Counted from the stretch's first letter, positions 26,121 through 35,553 are shown. The stretch is 64,000 bases of DNA from an uncultured bacterium (GCA_943788935.1 CALSSE010000015.1:186001-250000); one strand, 5' to 3'. Notes: generated by a model from the sequence alone, not told the origin. Numbers and translations: made by a program.

Positions 26121-27041
26121 TCAGTCTGAGTTTGAGTCCGAGTGTAAGCGTAAGAGGTCATAAGCCTCTTTGCGACTGAGATGAGAGCGCTTACTCAAGG
26201 TCTTTGCCGCTACTGAAGGACTTACGTTCATCTGTTTGATCTCGGCGATAAGGCTCTCAATATCAGTTGAGGCTATGCGCTCGGCTTCGCTCTGTCCGCT
26301 CACTAATATGACGACTTCTCCTCGATTAACACCTGGATAAGTGACAAGTTGAGCGAGCGTTCCTCGTCGAAACTCTTCATAGCGCTTGGTCAACTCTCGC
26401 GCTACGACAGCGAGCCGATTAGGACCGAGCAGCTCAGCGGCGTCGCTCAAGAACTTCTCTAGTCGATAAGGGCTCTCATAGAAGACTAGTGTCTCTTGAG
26501 CGCTGGAGAGATCGGCGAGCTGTTGTCGTCGAGCGCTTCCCTTGGAGGAGAGGAAGCCGACGAATCGAAAGCGGTTGGTCGGTAAACCAGAAGCACAAAG
26601 AGCACTGATCGCAGCGCATGGACCTGGGATAGGACTCACCGCGAAGTTAGCCTCAATGACCTGACTGACGACTCGATAACCAGGGTCGCTGACGCTAGGA
26701 GTACCGGCATCGCTCACCAATGCTACATCTTTACCACTCTCCAAAAGATCGATGATCTCTCTTGATCTCGCCATCTCATTATGTTCATGGCAGGAGATCA
26801 ATTTAGGAGGGCTGACATCGAGGAGCTTGAGGAGCTGGCGAGTGGTGCGAGTGTCTTCACAGGCGATCAGAGACACTGAGCGCAATAGACGCAGAGCCCG
26901 GAGCGTAATGTCTTCTAAATTACCGATCGGGACAGCGATGAGCCATAGAGTCCCTGGCGCTTGCTCATCATGCTCCTCAATAGTACGGCTCTTAGGATCT
27001 AGCGGCGCTGGACCTGAACGTGGCTCAGGCGTCTGGATCAT
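26121..27041 (-). CDS. rsmI: 16S rRNA 2'-O-ribose C1402 methyltransferase
   Basis: 306 residues from the start at 27041. The frame is open for another 58 codons upstream, but that part is Met-rich, lies inside the preceding gene's acidic tail and is not RsmI-like; GGAG sits 9 nt before the ATG at 27041. RsmI motifs are complete: LIAVPIGNLEDITLRALRLL, SDAGTPSVSDPGYR, IPGPCAAISALCASGLP and the C-terminal VARELTKRYEEFRRG. It uses SAM to methylate the ribose of C1402 in the decoding centre. The start overlaps the preceding gene's stop by 17 bp, suggesting coupled translation. Confidence 0.94.
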   Translation of the reverse strand: MIQTPEPRSGPAPLDPKSRTIEEHDEQAPGTLWLIAVPIGNLEDITLRALRLLRSVSLIACEDTRTTRQLLKLLDVSPPKLISCHEHNEMARSREIIDLLESGKDVALVSDAGTPSVSDPGYRVVSQVIEANFAVSPIPGPCAAISALCASGLPTNRFRFVGFLSSKGSARRQQLADLSSAQETLVFYESPYRLEKFLSDAAELLGPNRLAVVARELTKRYEEFRRGTLAQLVTYPGVNRGEVVILVSGQSEAERIASTDIESLIAEIKQMNVSPSVAAKTLSKRSHLSRKEAYDLLRLHSDSNSD

Positions 27042-28254
27042 CCCCGAAGTCTCCGTCATCATATCCTCCGTCATCATAATCATCCTCGAAGCCTCCGTCA
27101 TCATAATCATCCTCGAAGCCTCCATCATCTCCATCGCTGTACGCTTCATCATCTGCGAATTCATCATCGGCGAACTCATGGTCATCGTTGAAGAAGCCCG
27201 CCGCTTCATCTCCATCAGCGATATCTTGATCTAGCTCATGAGCGTCTTGTTCATAATGCTCTGCATCAGCACGCATCACGTCTGCCTCATAGCCCTCTTG
27301 AGCAGCGGCATTGTAGAGGTCTTCTCGTTCATCGATGTCATGATGGATCTCATCGTCTAAAGCCTCATCATAGGCCTGTCCGCTTCCCCAACGATCATAA
27401 CCATCACGATACATACGATTAGTGTAATGGTATCCATGCTCACGATGAAAGAGATTATGAGAGCGATAGTGGCGACCACGATAGTAGAAGGGGCCGTCCA
27501 TAAAGATCTCATCATCATACCCGACATCATGATAACGAGCGCTTCGACCGCCTCCACGCCGAGCTTTACCAAAGATTACCGCAAAGATAATAAGTCCAAT
27601 AATCAGGCCAAAGAATGCGATTCCTATCCAACTACTAGATCCAGAACGACGACGAGGCTTCCGAGATTTCTTTTGATTAGATCGGGCTTTCCGATCAGCC
27701 ATTCGCTGCTTGCTATCAATGGTTTTGGTCTTTGCCGCCGCCATCTTGTTGTACTGTTTCTCTTTAGCATCTTTCTTCTTGGCATCAATACGAGTACGTG
27801 ACGCTTTATTTTTAAGGTCACGCGCTTGAGTCTTTTTCATTCTAGAGACAGCAGCGTTGAGTTCCTTGTAATCATCTTCAAAGTCTTCTTTGAGACGCTT
27901 CTTCTGCTTACCCTTTAGTGGTTTATTCGGTGGGAAGAGGAAGGTCCACTTCTTACGTTTTGAGAGTTTTTCATTAACATGAAGGGCCTCAGTCCATGCT
28001 TGATAGGCCTCTTTTTTCTGCCCAAGACCCATGTAAGCTTTGCCTAAAAGATACCATTCATCAGCATTTTTTATCTCGAGAGCGCTGAGCTTGCTAACCG
28101 CCGCATCAAACTTCTGCGAAGCGACCTCTGATTCACCAACCACGCCGGGCTTTCTAGCTTCAGCGGCATGATGTACAGTGAAGCTCAAGACACTTACCAT
28201 TATTAATAATGGTAAGTTGAATCGACGAATAGAGGGTATGTAAATATAGCTCAT
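27025..28254 (-). CDS. Membrane protein with TPR-like segment and acidic repeat tail
   Basis: 409 residues; family not recognised. A signal peptide or anchor (about 10-32) is followed by a short TPR-like stretch (EWYLLGKAYMGLGQKKEAYQAWTEALHV), a Lys/Arg/Ala-rich helical region (about 110-205), one strong membrane helix (WIGIAFFGLIIGLIIFAVIFG, about 210-230), a Tyr/His/Arg-rich stretch (about 240-290), and a tail dominated by Asp and Glu. The tail ends in two copies of GGFEDDYDD and a partial third, coded by a 27-bp repeat at about 27058-27124. AAAGGAG precedes the ATG. Upstream DNA is AT-rich. Confidence 0.75.
   Translation of the reverse strand: MSYIYIPSIRRFNLPLLIMVSVLSFTVHHAAEARKPGVVGESEVASQKFDAAVSKLSALEIKNADEWYLLGKAYMGLGQKKEAYQAWTEALHVNEKLSKRKKWTFLFPPNKPLKGKQKKRLKEDFEDDYKELNAAVSRMKKTQARDLKNKASRTRIDAKKKDAKEKQYNKMAAAKTKTIDSKQRMADRKARSNQKKSRKPRRRSGSSSWIGIAFFGLIIGLIIFAVIFGKARRGGGRSARYHDVGYDDEIFMDGPFYYRGRHYRSHNLFHREHGYHYTNRMYRDGYDRWGSGQAYDEALDDEIHHDIDEREDLYNAAAQEGYEADVMRADAEHYEQDAHELDQDIADGDEAAGFFNDDHEFADDEFADDEAYSDGDDGGFEDDYDDGGFEDDYDDGGYDDGDFGDDPDA
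27051..27054 (-). promoter_or_regulatory. Ribosome-binding site deciding the rsmI start
   Basis: GGAG on the minus strand, 9 nt before the ATG at 27041. It supports this start over the in-frame upstream codons and lies within the coding sequence of the preceding gene. Confidence 0.7.
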
Positions 28255-28406
28255 GCTTATATGATCTCCTTTATGGGAAAGGATTAAAGTGTAAATATAT
28301 AATCATCTATAGTAGATAGCGTTTTTATAGCTATTTGGAATATCATGTTTTATCTCACTTGACTACATCCAAACCATAAAATAAAAACATATAGTGTATA
28401 AAAAGT

Positions 28407-29828
28407 TTATGTCTGTTTTTGGTGAGCGCCAAAACGTTCATCGAGCTGTCCCGCTATAACAGCGATCCCCTCTCCTTTTACAGGGTCTAAAGCACCGATT
28501 TGCTTTGATTTAGCCTCTAAGTAACGCGCTTCAAAGAGCGGAGAATGGATGAGGAGATCAAGTCGCTCAAGAGCTTCAACCTGACGCCTAGCCTCCGCGA
28601 AATCTTTGATAAAGAGGGCGAGGTCTAGGAGGCGTTCATGAGCGCAAAATCTCCCTTCAGGCCATATTGCGATATCCTCACTGATCGATCGATTGACTCG
28701 AAAACATCCCTCTAAGTCTTCAGCTTGAGCATATGCTTTAGTCATCCATTCAGTAGCGATGACCCTTAATGAGCATCGCTCTGCGCTAAGTTCGCTGAGA
28801 ACTCTCTCTGCTTCAAGAAGCTCAATATGAGTTAATGGTGGGGTCTCTGCCCCCTCAGCCCACTGTCTTAGGTGTTCTATGAGTGAACTCTGAGCCCTCA
28901 CATTGGACGACTCTGTAAGTAGTGGTAGAGGGCTCTGAGCGTTGATGCGCCAAGCATTTTGAGAATCATTCGCTCGATCTAACCACTGTTGACGACGGGC
29001 AGGAGTCGCAGCCTCATTACGGTTGAGTAAAGCCCAAAGCGCATCATCAGGAGTGATCGATGAGTCTAAAACTTCGGTAACCCCTAGCTGTCCAAACCGG
29101 GCAGCGGTAGGGTCACGGACTTCGCCTCTCCATAAGCGATACGCCCACTTCCATTGAGCGCTAGCTCCCCTAGAGGGGATCATATAGCCGCTCCGAAATA
29201 TCCTCCCTAGGGTGAGCATATCTTTAGATGACTCAGCGCTCGTTGCCGCTATAAATGATCGATAGACGAGTTGATGTCTCACCTCAGGGAGCTCTACACT
29301 CTCAGTGAGCGTCGAGCGCTCTTGAGAGACCCATATCCAACAAACCCGATCGATCTCTCTCATCAGTTTAGGTGCATACTGAATCGCATCCCTCAGGGTC
29401 TGCGCTTGAGTGATGTAGAGAGTGACCCAAGTCGCGGTCTGCTTGAGTTGACTTCGTTGACCCTCTAGTGTCTCCCAAAATGAACGAATCTCGTCTGTAG
29501 ATCGCTCAGCTGACACAGCATCGAGTCCTGTAATTAAGAATAAACGGCGGTTAAAGTGATCTCCTCTATGTTCGGTGAGGAGGCGTGGTAAAGGCCTCGC
29601 GAGGTCACTGTGAACCTTTATCACCTCGACACCTTGCTCTTCTAGGAGTAGACGCCATCGCGCCTCGGCTTGAGTACCAGAGCTGAGCAGTGTTCCGAGC
29701 CGTGGTTCGGCGCCTGCTCGGAGAAGCCAAGTAGCGAAGCGTCGCGCATGCCACACTTGTGAGTGCTCTGCATAATGGGGAAGCGGATAAGATAAGGGCT
29801 CTAGTCGATTCAGTGTGTGGTCGGTCAT
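28407..29828 (-). CDS. Uncharacterised protein, possibly a degenerate STAND-type NTPase
   Basis: 473 residues, soluble, no signal peptide. The order of segments near the N-terminus (LGTLLSSGTQAEARWRLLLEEQG, then RRLFLITGLDAVS, then FWETLEGQRSQLKQTATWVTLYIT, then AIQYAPKLM) resembles the P-loop, Walker B-like and sensor region of bacterial STAND NTPases, but the P-loop Gly-Lys-Ser/Thr is missing, so nucleotide binding is doubtful. The C-terminal half (about 300-470) is helical and TPR-like. GAGGAG lies 8 nt before the ATG. I do not recognise a named family; the similarity is an inference from pattern only. Confidence 0.6.
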   Translation of the reverse strand: MTDHTLNRLEPLSYPLPHYAEHSQVWHARRFATWLLRAGAEPRLGTLLSSGTQAEARWRLLLEEQGVEVIKVHSDLARPLPRLLTEHRGDHFNRRLFLITGLDAVSAERSTDEIRSFWETLEGQRSQLKQTATWVTLYITQAQTLRDAIQYAPKLMREIDRVCWIWVSQERSTLTESVELPEVRHQLVYRSFIAATSAESSKDMLTLGRIFRSGYMIPSRGASAQWKWAYRLWRGEVRDPTAARFGQLGVTEVLDSSITPDDALWALLNRNEAATPARRQQWLDRANDSQNAWRINAQSPLPLLTESSNVRAQSSLIEHLRQWAEGAETPPLTHIELLEAERVLSELSAERCSLRVIATEWMTKAYAQAEDLEGCFRVNRSISEDIAIWPEGRFCAHERLLDLALFIKDFAEARRQVEALERLDLLIHSPLFEARYLEAKSKQIGALDPVKGEGIAVIAGQLDERFGAHQKQT

Positions 29829-29984
29829 CTCTCGCTCCTCTATGGCGATTTGAGGGTGTTTGAGGTCCTATTAATATGAATATGCTCAAGGGTTCGCATC
29901 ACATACAGGGGAATGCTATATGTAATCTTTCTCTCATCGACCTTCAAATAAAGATATCGACCGATTCGATAAGGGACGACATAT

Positions 29985-32258
29985 ATGAATCGTGCTTCTC
30001 AGGATGGAACGTCTCGTCGCTCATGCTTACCTCAACTATATTCTTTGAGTCTCGCTCTCTTTATCTTAGAGACTGTTCGACTCCTCTCGGTGAGTAGCGA
30101 TCAATCTCTATACAGCATATTGAGCATATGGGGAGTAGCGTGGATAACAGCTGGAACAGCGTTGGCGATCACTCACTCGCTGTGGCGGTTGACTCTCTCT
30201 TCTTGGCCTAAGATTCCTGAGACCTCTGGACAGAGGCTCATCTCACTTGGTCTCTTGGTGATGATCTTTACCCTTGGGTTGATTTGGATCACTCAAGAGA
30301 GTGTCGAGTGGTCGAGCCGACAGTTTCGTAAGCCTCTATATCGTGGTTTATTTACAGGATTAGTGGCCGCTGGTTGCTCTCTTCTCTCGATGATGATCTT
30401 ACCGAGTTTATGGCGCCTTCTTGACCTGTTCATTCCGTCGATCGAATGGTCAACTCACCCCTTGAAGTCAATCTCAAGAGGACGACAATGGATAATGCTC
30501 TGTGTAGGGATCACTCTGTGTGTCTTCTCCGTAGAGTGGGTTACGCTCATCGTGCCTAGTTTGGAGACCGTCGACCTAAGACTACCTCAAATGATGCTCT
30601 ATGGTGGTTGGGCAATGCTCGCTTTTCCTATTTTTAAGAGTCTAATCAGCTCGGTGATTAAGAATCGAGGAGAGGGGCAGACAAACAATAACTCTAAGAG
30701 TGAACAGCATCGAAGTATCTCAGGCAGGAGCGTACATTGGTGCGGGCTGATATTAGTATTGAGCGTTATCGGAGGTCTACTCACAGCCTATACCTTGACT
30801 CCGACAGAGGCTTTAAGGATTAACCGTGATACGACACTAACTCACCACATACTCAGTCTATTACAGCGACTCAGCGACTCTGATGGCGATGGCGTTGGTG
30901 ATCATTGGGGAGGGGGAGATTGTGATGACACTTCCCCTAAGGTGAGACCAGGAGTCGCTGATCGTTATCGCCGAGCCGACTTAAACTGTAATGGAGTGAT
31001 CTCTGGTAAGTTAAAACAGAACATTGGTCTATTCACTCGTACAAAAGCGATCGCTCAACGGTCTAATAAACACTCATCTGCTCCCTCTAGTCAGTCAAAT
31101 AACGAGATTAACTCTCATCCTAAACATCTGATCTTGCTCACTATCGATGCTCTCCGTTATGACGCCTATATGAAGGCTATGCCGGAGATGAGACGTTTCG
31201 CTCAACGCGCCTTAGATTTTAGACATGCTTACAGCGCGGGCGCTGCCACTTATTGGTCTATCCCTGCTCTCTTGGGTAGTCGACCACCGAGCTTCTTTAA
31301 GATAGGTCGTGATCAGACTCCGGTGAACAGTGAGAGGCTCCTCACCGAGTCGCTTCGCGACGGGCTGTTTCATACGGCGCTCTTTGCTAATGTCACGATT
31401 TTCTTTGTGCGTGGCTTGAGCCAAGGCGCCTATACTAAAAATTATAAGACGAGCCAGTATACATTTCACGGCGCAAAGCCGGGAGCCGCTCATCTCACCG
31501 ATGGGCTGATTAAGCATATCGACGATTGGCGCTCAAAGCGACTTCGACCACAGCGAGATCGCTTTATGCTCTGGGGTCATTACTATGATCCTCATGATCC
31601 TTATTTTGAGTTAGAGGATACCCCTACCGAGAGCGGGACACCTCATGATCGTTATCTAGCGATCGTCCGCTCGGTTGATCGAGAGCTAGGACGCTTGGTG
31701 AGAGCCCTCGAAGAGAGAGCGCTCCTCCAAGAGACGATGATTATTCTCACCGCCGATCACGGTGATGAATTTGGGGAACATGGGCATCGGTTTCATGGCA
31801 AAACTCTCTATGATGAGATGGTGAGAGTCCCTCTTCTTATCTATTCCCCTCACTATCAAGGGAGAGAGGTCGATGAGGTCTTTAGCCATCTCGATGTCGC
31901 TCCGACGGTCCTCTCTCATCTAGGTCTTTCGGCCGAAGAGAGGTTTATGGGTCATGATTGGGATGAAGCGCTGAGGTCAGCTCAGCCTCTTAAGGGGAGT
32001 GAAGCTCTCTTTGAAGTCCTGCCCGACAGCAACTATTCTCGACATCTCGTAGGATTGAGGCGTGGAGAACATAAGTTGATCGTCCATGTTGATCGGGGGG
32101 CTCTCGAGCTCTATGATCTCACTCGCGACCCTCAAGAGCTTATCAACTTGGCATCTGAGATCAAAACTCATCCACTCTATTTAGACTTAAGAGGCTATAT
32201 CGAGCGTCAACTCAAACAGCTCTCTAAGGGAGAAGCACGAGTGAGGATTCCTAAGTAA
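29985..32258 (+). CDS. Membrane-anchored alkaline-phosphatase-superfamily protein with a MopE-like motif
   Basis: 757 residues. About seven membrane helices occupy residues 12-270. A linker with a MopE/calcium-type motif follows (DSDGDGVGDHWGGGDCDD, then DLNCNG, about 297-342). Residues about 375-750 form a sulfatase/phosphoglycerol-transferase domain: LILLTIDALRYDA (metal Asp), TADHGDEFGEHGH (metal Asp-His), and a nucleophile region AATYWSIPALLGSRPP where a Thr replaces the Cys/Ser of true sulfatases. Thr is used by LtaS- and EptA-type phosphotransferases, so a phospholipid-derived transfer or phosphatase role is more likely than sulfate removal. AAGGGA precedes the ATG. Confidence 0.8.
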   Translation: MNRASQDGTSRRSCLPQLYSLSLALFILETVRLLSVSSDQSLYSILSIWGVAWITAGTALAITHSLWRLTLSSWPKIPETSGQRLISLGLLVMIFTLGLIWITQESVEWSSRQFRKPLYRGLFTGLVAAGCSLLSMMILPSLWRLLDLFIPSIEWSTHPLKSISRGRQWIMLCVGITLCVFSVEWVTLIVPSLETVDLRLPQMMLYGGWAMLAFPIFKSLISSVIKNRGEGQTNNNSKSEQHRSISGRSVHWCGLILVLSVIGGLLTAYTLTPTEALRINRDTTLTHHILSLLQRLSDSDGDGVGDHWGGGDCDDTSPKVRPGVADRYRRADLNCNGVISGKLKQNIGLFTRTKAIAQRSNKHSSAPSSQSNNEINSHPKHLILLTIDALRYDAYMKAMPEMRRFAQRALDFRHAYSAGAATYWSIPALLGSRPPSFFKIGRDQTPVNSERLLTESLRDGLFHTALFANVTIFFVRGLSQGAYTKNYKTSQYTFHGAKPGAAHLTDGLIKHIDDWRSKRLRPQRDRFMLWGHYYDPHDPYFELEDTPTESGTPHDRYLAIVRSVDRELGRLVRALEERALLQETMIILTADHGDEFGEHGHRFHGKTLYDEMVRVPLLIYSPHYQGREVDEVFSHLDVAPTVLSHLGLSAEERFMGHDWDEALRSAQPLKGSEALFEVLPDSNYSRHLVGLRRGEHKLIVHVDRGALELYDLTRDPQELINLASEIKTHPLYLDLRGYIERQLKQLSKGEARVRIPK

Positions 32259-32425
32259 AAAAGAGTGGTTATGGGGCTCGGGTGAAGGTCGTCTTAGATT
32301 TGTAATCGCATTCGCCTCAATCACACTCTATATTGTAAATAAAGAGAAGCTAGCGTCATTAAGACGTCTCTGTGTATTATACATGTCGATCATGCATATC
32401 GGTCATGCATGTAGACCATGCAATT

Positions 32426-32429
32426 GGAG
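32426..32429 (+). promoter_or_regulatory. Ribosome-binding site deciding the CAP lipoprotein start
   Basis: GGAG, 5 nt before the ATG at 32435. It favours this start over the GTG 63 bp upstream and places the signal peptide directly at the N-terminus. Confidence 0.7.
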
Positions 32430-32434
32430 TTACC

Positions 32435-33286
32435 ATGCAGCCTTGCAGTATAGTAAAAAGAAAATATGAGATTTGTGGTTATTGGGGAATCTGTATCGCT
32501 TCTCTACTGATCTCTTGTGTTGAGCCGGCCATAGATGATGAAGGCTCTGTAGAGGGGGCAGGTTCATCTAGCTCTAATGGGTCAATTAATATGATGTTTG
32601 ACCCTCTCCCAATGAATAATGGGACTACAGACTCTATGGAGTCAGGTAGCGAAGCAGGCTTTGAGTCGCGAGGTGGAATTAGTATTGTCGAAGATCCAAT
32701 GGCGGGAGGGTCGATGGCGGGAGGGTCGATGGCGGGAGGGTCGATGGCGGGAGGGTCGATGGCGGGAGGGTCGATGGCGGGAGGGTCGATGGAGGGAGGG
32801 TCGATGGCGGGAGGGTCGATGGCGGGAGGGTCGATGGCGGGTGAGCCGGCTCCCACTCAAATGTTCCCTGACTATGCGATCGAGATGCTAGAGTATGTAA
32901 ATGACTTCAGGCGTACAGGGGGTCAATGTGGCGCACAGAGCTTCCCGAGTGCTCAGCCTTTAAGGCTTCAAGTACAGCTGAACCAAGCAGCGCTCGCCCA
33001 TGCTGAGGATATGGCACGAAATAACTATTTCGCTCATAACTCCCAAGATGGTAGGTCTCCATGGGACCGTATAGGCGCTACAGGATATGCCGGACAAGCC
33101 TTTGGTGAGAACATCGCTGCCGGACGCGGTGACGCTCTCAGCACCTTTCAGCAGTGGCGTGACTCACCAGGTCACTGTAGCAATATGTTGAACAGTAGCT
33201 TCACGGAGCTTGGCGTCGGTTATACGAATATCTCCATGAGTATGTATCGCCATTATTGGGTCCAGAACTTCGCTCGTCCGAGGTGA
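32435..33286 (+). CDS. CAP/SCP-domain lipoprotein with MAGGS stalk
   Basis: 283 residues from ATG 32435, chosen because GGAG lies 5 nt upstream; an in-frame GTG at 32372 has no such site. The signal peptide ends in a lipobox (LLISC). A polar region precedes nine M(A/E)GGS units, then a CAP domain (about 150-283) with the expected His and Glu pairs: HAEDMARNNYFAHNS, then FGENIAAG, then SPGHCSNMLNSSFTELGVGY and HYWVQNFA. Bacterial CAP proteins are exported and mostly uncharacterised. It sits between two sulfatase-like genes, convergent with the second at 12 bp. Confidence 0.88.
   Translation: MQPCSIVKRKYEICGYWGICIASLLISCVEPAIDDEGSVEGAGSSSSNGSINMMFDPLPMNNGTTDSMESGSEAGFESRGGISIVEDPMAGGSMAGGSMAGGSMAGGSMAGGSMAGGSMEGGSMAGGSMAGGSMAGEPAPTQMFPDYAIEMLEYVNDFRRTGGQCGAQSFPSAQPLRLQVQLNQAALAHAEDMARNNYFAHNSQDGRSPWDRIGATGYAGQAFGENIAAGRGDALSTFQQWRDSPGHCSNMLNSSFTELGVGYTNISMSMYRHYWVQNFARPR
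32699..32833 (+). repeat. 15-bp tandem repeat, nine copies, encoding MAGGS
   Basis: Units of ATGGCGGGAGGGTCG follow each other nine times; only one differs, giving MEGGS. A tenth, altered unit (MAGEP) ends the array. Located between the lipid anchor and the CAP domain. Confidence 0.96.
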
Positions 33287-33298
33287 TCTCGCTCTTCC

Positions 33299-35512
33299 TT
33301 ATTTAGGTGTGTGCCATGCTTTAGGGAAGCTCTTAGGAAACTTCGGACTGAGGGCGTTTGGAGCTCCAAACTTCGATTTTGACCAAGTCCGAGGACGCGC
33401 CAAATAAAGGAGGAGTGGATCGAGAGCAGTGAGAGTTAGAATAGGGTGACTCTCCGAGAGGTCTGTAGCCTCTTTAATATCATCATTAAGATGATAAGAC
33501 TCGACCGAGCCCGGACCACGATAAATCACTTTCGCAGGTCCTACTTGAAGAGTGAATTGTTCTACGCCTTTACTCGCCATGATCGCCTGTGGATAGGCAT
33601 CACCGATGCTCTGTTGGTCGCTGAGGTCTCTGCCCTGTATGTCACCTTTGACCTTGGCTCCAATGAGAGAAGCGATTGTCGGGAGCAAATCAACACCGTC
33701 CGCACCAGCTTCAAAGCGACCCGCTTTTAGGGAGGTTGGCCAACGAATCATCAGAGGGACATTGATCAGCTCCTGATAAAGGGAATGCCCATGGCCACAT
33801 GACCCATGCTCCCAAAATTCATCACCATGATCAGCAGAGATAATGATCATAGTCTCATCATAGATTCCTTCACTCTTAAGCGTCTTAACCAACTCACCAA
33901 AATGATAGTCATTAAAGGCGATTTCATTTTCATAGAGCGATTCAATACGGCGCTTGTCCTTATCTGAAGGCGGCCCCTTCTTTTTAAGGTCGGCGAGCTC
34001 TTGACCTGTTATATTCTTCATGTATCGACCGGAATAATTACCCTTAAAGTAGTCCTTAATGAAGGTCTTATGACGACGATAGGTGACATGAGGATCACTT
34101 GTTCCTAGATATAGATAGAAGGGCTTCTTTTTTCGTTTCTTGATGAAACGCTTCGCTGACCTTACAACGGCTTTAGCGTTATTCGCTTTCGATTCTCGTA
34201 TGAAATTAGTAAAGGTCTGGAAGCCTTGATCAAAATCCCACTTATCGCTGACATAGCCATTACTGACATAACCACCAGTGTGGTAGCCATTCTCCTTAAA
34301 TAGCTCAGCGATCGTCATATATTTTCGCGGGAGCTTGGCCTTATGGTCATACACCTTATGGGTGATGGGGTACACACCGGTAAATAGACTCGCATGGCTC
34401 GCTTTAGACTCATTACCTTGGACGTAGAATGGCTCAAAGACTACGCTCTCTTTGGCGATCGCTGCTAAGTTTGGAGTCTTAGCTTTAGGTCGTTTATTCG
34501 CGTTAGGCGTCTTGTAGAAAGATAACTTATCTGCCCTTAGAGTATCGATGAGCCAAAAAATAACATATTTGGGTTTCTTGACCTTGACGGGTCGACTCCG
34601 ATCAAAGCCACCGATTTGACCTTTGAAGGTGAGATCTCCTTTGGCTCGAAACATAAGACGTAGGGCTTGATGAGCGAAAGGTTTGAGGTTCACCTCGAGT
34701 TTACCGCTAGTCTCTTTAAGTTTTTGGGGAGATTTCTTATCGACTTGACCCCATACTTCGACGACGCCACCGCTCACCTGGCCTTTAAGGAGCCAACCGC
34801 TGTCGCTCGGGCTGATGTAATAGTCAACCCCTTGTCCATCCTTAAGAGTGATGAGCTCATCTCGATGACGATTTAAAACATCAGAGAGTTCAGTTTCCGA
34901 GACGGGGAGTGGCGGCGCGGATTCAAGGCCAAGACGAACAGCTCGTATAGCAGCGGCGCTCTTGCCCCCACCCTTGAGCTCATGTCGACGTCGGAAGTGG
35001 AGCTTCACCTTCACCACTGAGCTCCCCTTGATCAGTGATTGTGGGACAGGAACTTTGATTGACTGCCAGCCGCTCTCAGTAAAGTTGATATTCTTGATTT
35101 TCTTACCGGCGATAAAAATATCCGCGACCTGTTTTGGTCCGGTGGGGGAGAGGATGACTTCGAGTGCGAGCCCCTCTCCGGCGATCTCTTTTGGAACGGG
35201 GATCCAGAAATCTGCTCTGATACTTTGAGGTAAAGCAGCCTTACGTCCCTTATATTCGTAGCTATATACCCAACGTCTTCGCGCATCTCTGAGGTACTTG
35301 ACCGCGCTCATCTCGTTGAGGTCGATCACGGTACCAGAGTCAAATAAGTGAGCATTGGGGAGGTTGTTCACCAAATTATACCCTAAGGTAGGGGCAGCTA
35401 TCGCGTCTTTAGCGAGGAAATGAATAGAAGCGATACACATTAACGCGAGCGTCATTGAACACCACTTGTTAGACAAGGCGCTCTTTGAAGAGTGAGGTCG
35501 AGAATACATCAC
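33299..35512 (-). CDS. Secreted sulfatase-like hydrolase
   Basis: 737 residues from GTG 35512, which has GGAG 10 nt upstream; the open frame extends to an ATG at 35566 abutting the PP2C stop but without a ribosome-binding site, and an ATG lies at 35509. A signal peptide is followed by a beta-sandwich-like region (about 60-320) and a sulfatase domain (about 330-700): VIFWLIDTLRADKLSFY, IIISADHGDEFWEHG, and the nucleophile segment ESKASHASLFTGVYP. That segment has Ser and lacks the Pro and Arg of the CxPxR sulfatase signature, so formylglycine formation is uncertain. A GHGHSLYQELINVPLMIRWP block matches the family. The substrate is unknown. Confidence 0.82.
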   Translation of the reverse strand: MMYSRPHSSKSALSNKWCSMTLALMCIASIHFLAKDAIAAPTLGYNLVNNLPNAHLFDSGTVIDLNEMSAVKYLRDARRRWVYSYEYKGRKAALPQSIRADFWIPVPKEIAGEGLALEVILSPTGPKQVADIFIAGKKIKNINFTESGWQSIKVPVPQSLIKGSSVVKVKLHFRRRHELKGGGKSAAAIRAVRLGLESAPPLPVSETELSDVLNRHRDELITLKDGQGVDYYISPSDSGWLLKGQVSGGVVEVWGQVDKKSPQKLKETSGKLEVNLKPFAHQALRLMFRAKGDLTFKGQIGGFDRSRPVKVKKPKYVIFWLIDTLRADKLSFYKTPNANKRPKAKTPNLAAIAKESVVFEPFYVQGNESKASHASLFTGVYPITHKVYDHKAKLPRKYMTIAELFKENGYHTGGYVSNGYVSDKWDFDQGFQTFTNFIRESKANNAKAVVRSAKRFIKKRKKKPFYLYLGTSDPHVTYRRHKTFIKDYFKGNYSGRYMKNITGQELADLKKKGPPSDKDKRRIESLYENEIAFNDYHFGELVKTLKSEGIYDETMIIISADHGDEFWEHGSCGHGHSLYQELINVPLMIRWPTSLKAGRFEAGADGVDLLPTIASLIGAKVKGDIQGRDLSDQQSIGDAYPQAIMASKGVEQFTLQVGPAKVIYRGPGSVESYHLNDDIKEATDLSESHPILTLTALDPLLLYLARPRTWSKSKFGAPNALSPKFPKSFPKAWHTPK

Positions 35513-35543
35513 GCGAACTTGACTCCTTTTGATCCGATGAAGA

Positions 35544-35553
35544 GGGGGGGGGG
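35544..35553 (+). repeat. Homopolymer of ten G (C on the coding strand)
   Basis: A run of ten G lies 13 to 22 bp into the longest possible reading frame of the sulfatase-like gene and just upstream of its better start codons. Runs of this length are prone to slippage. Confidence 0.95.

Noticed and set aside
26121..27215. Longer RsmI with 58 extra Met-rich N-terminal residues
   Set aside because: That stretch is the out-of-frame reading of the preceding gene's acidic repeat tail; the start at 27041 has a good ribosome-binding site and fits the family.
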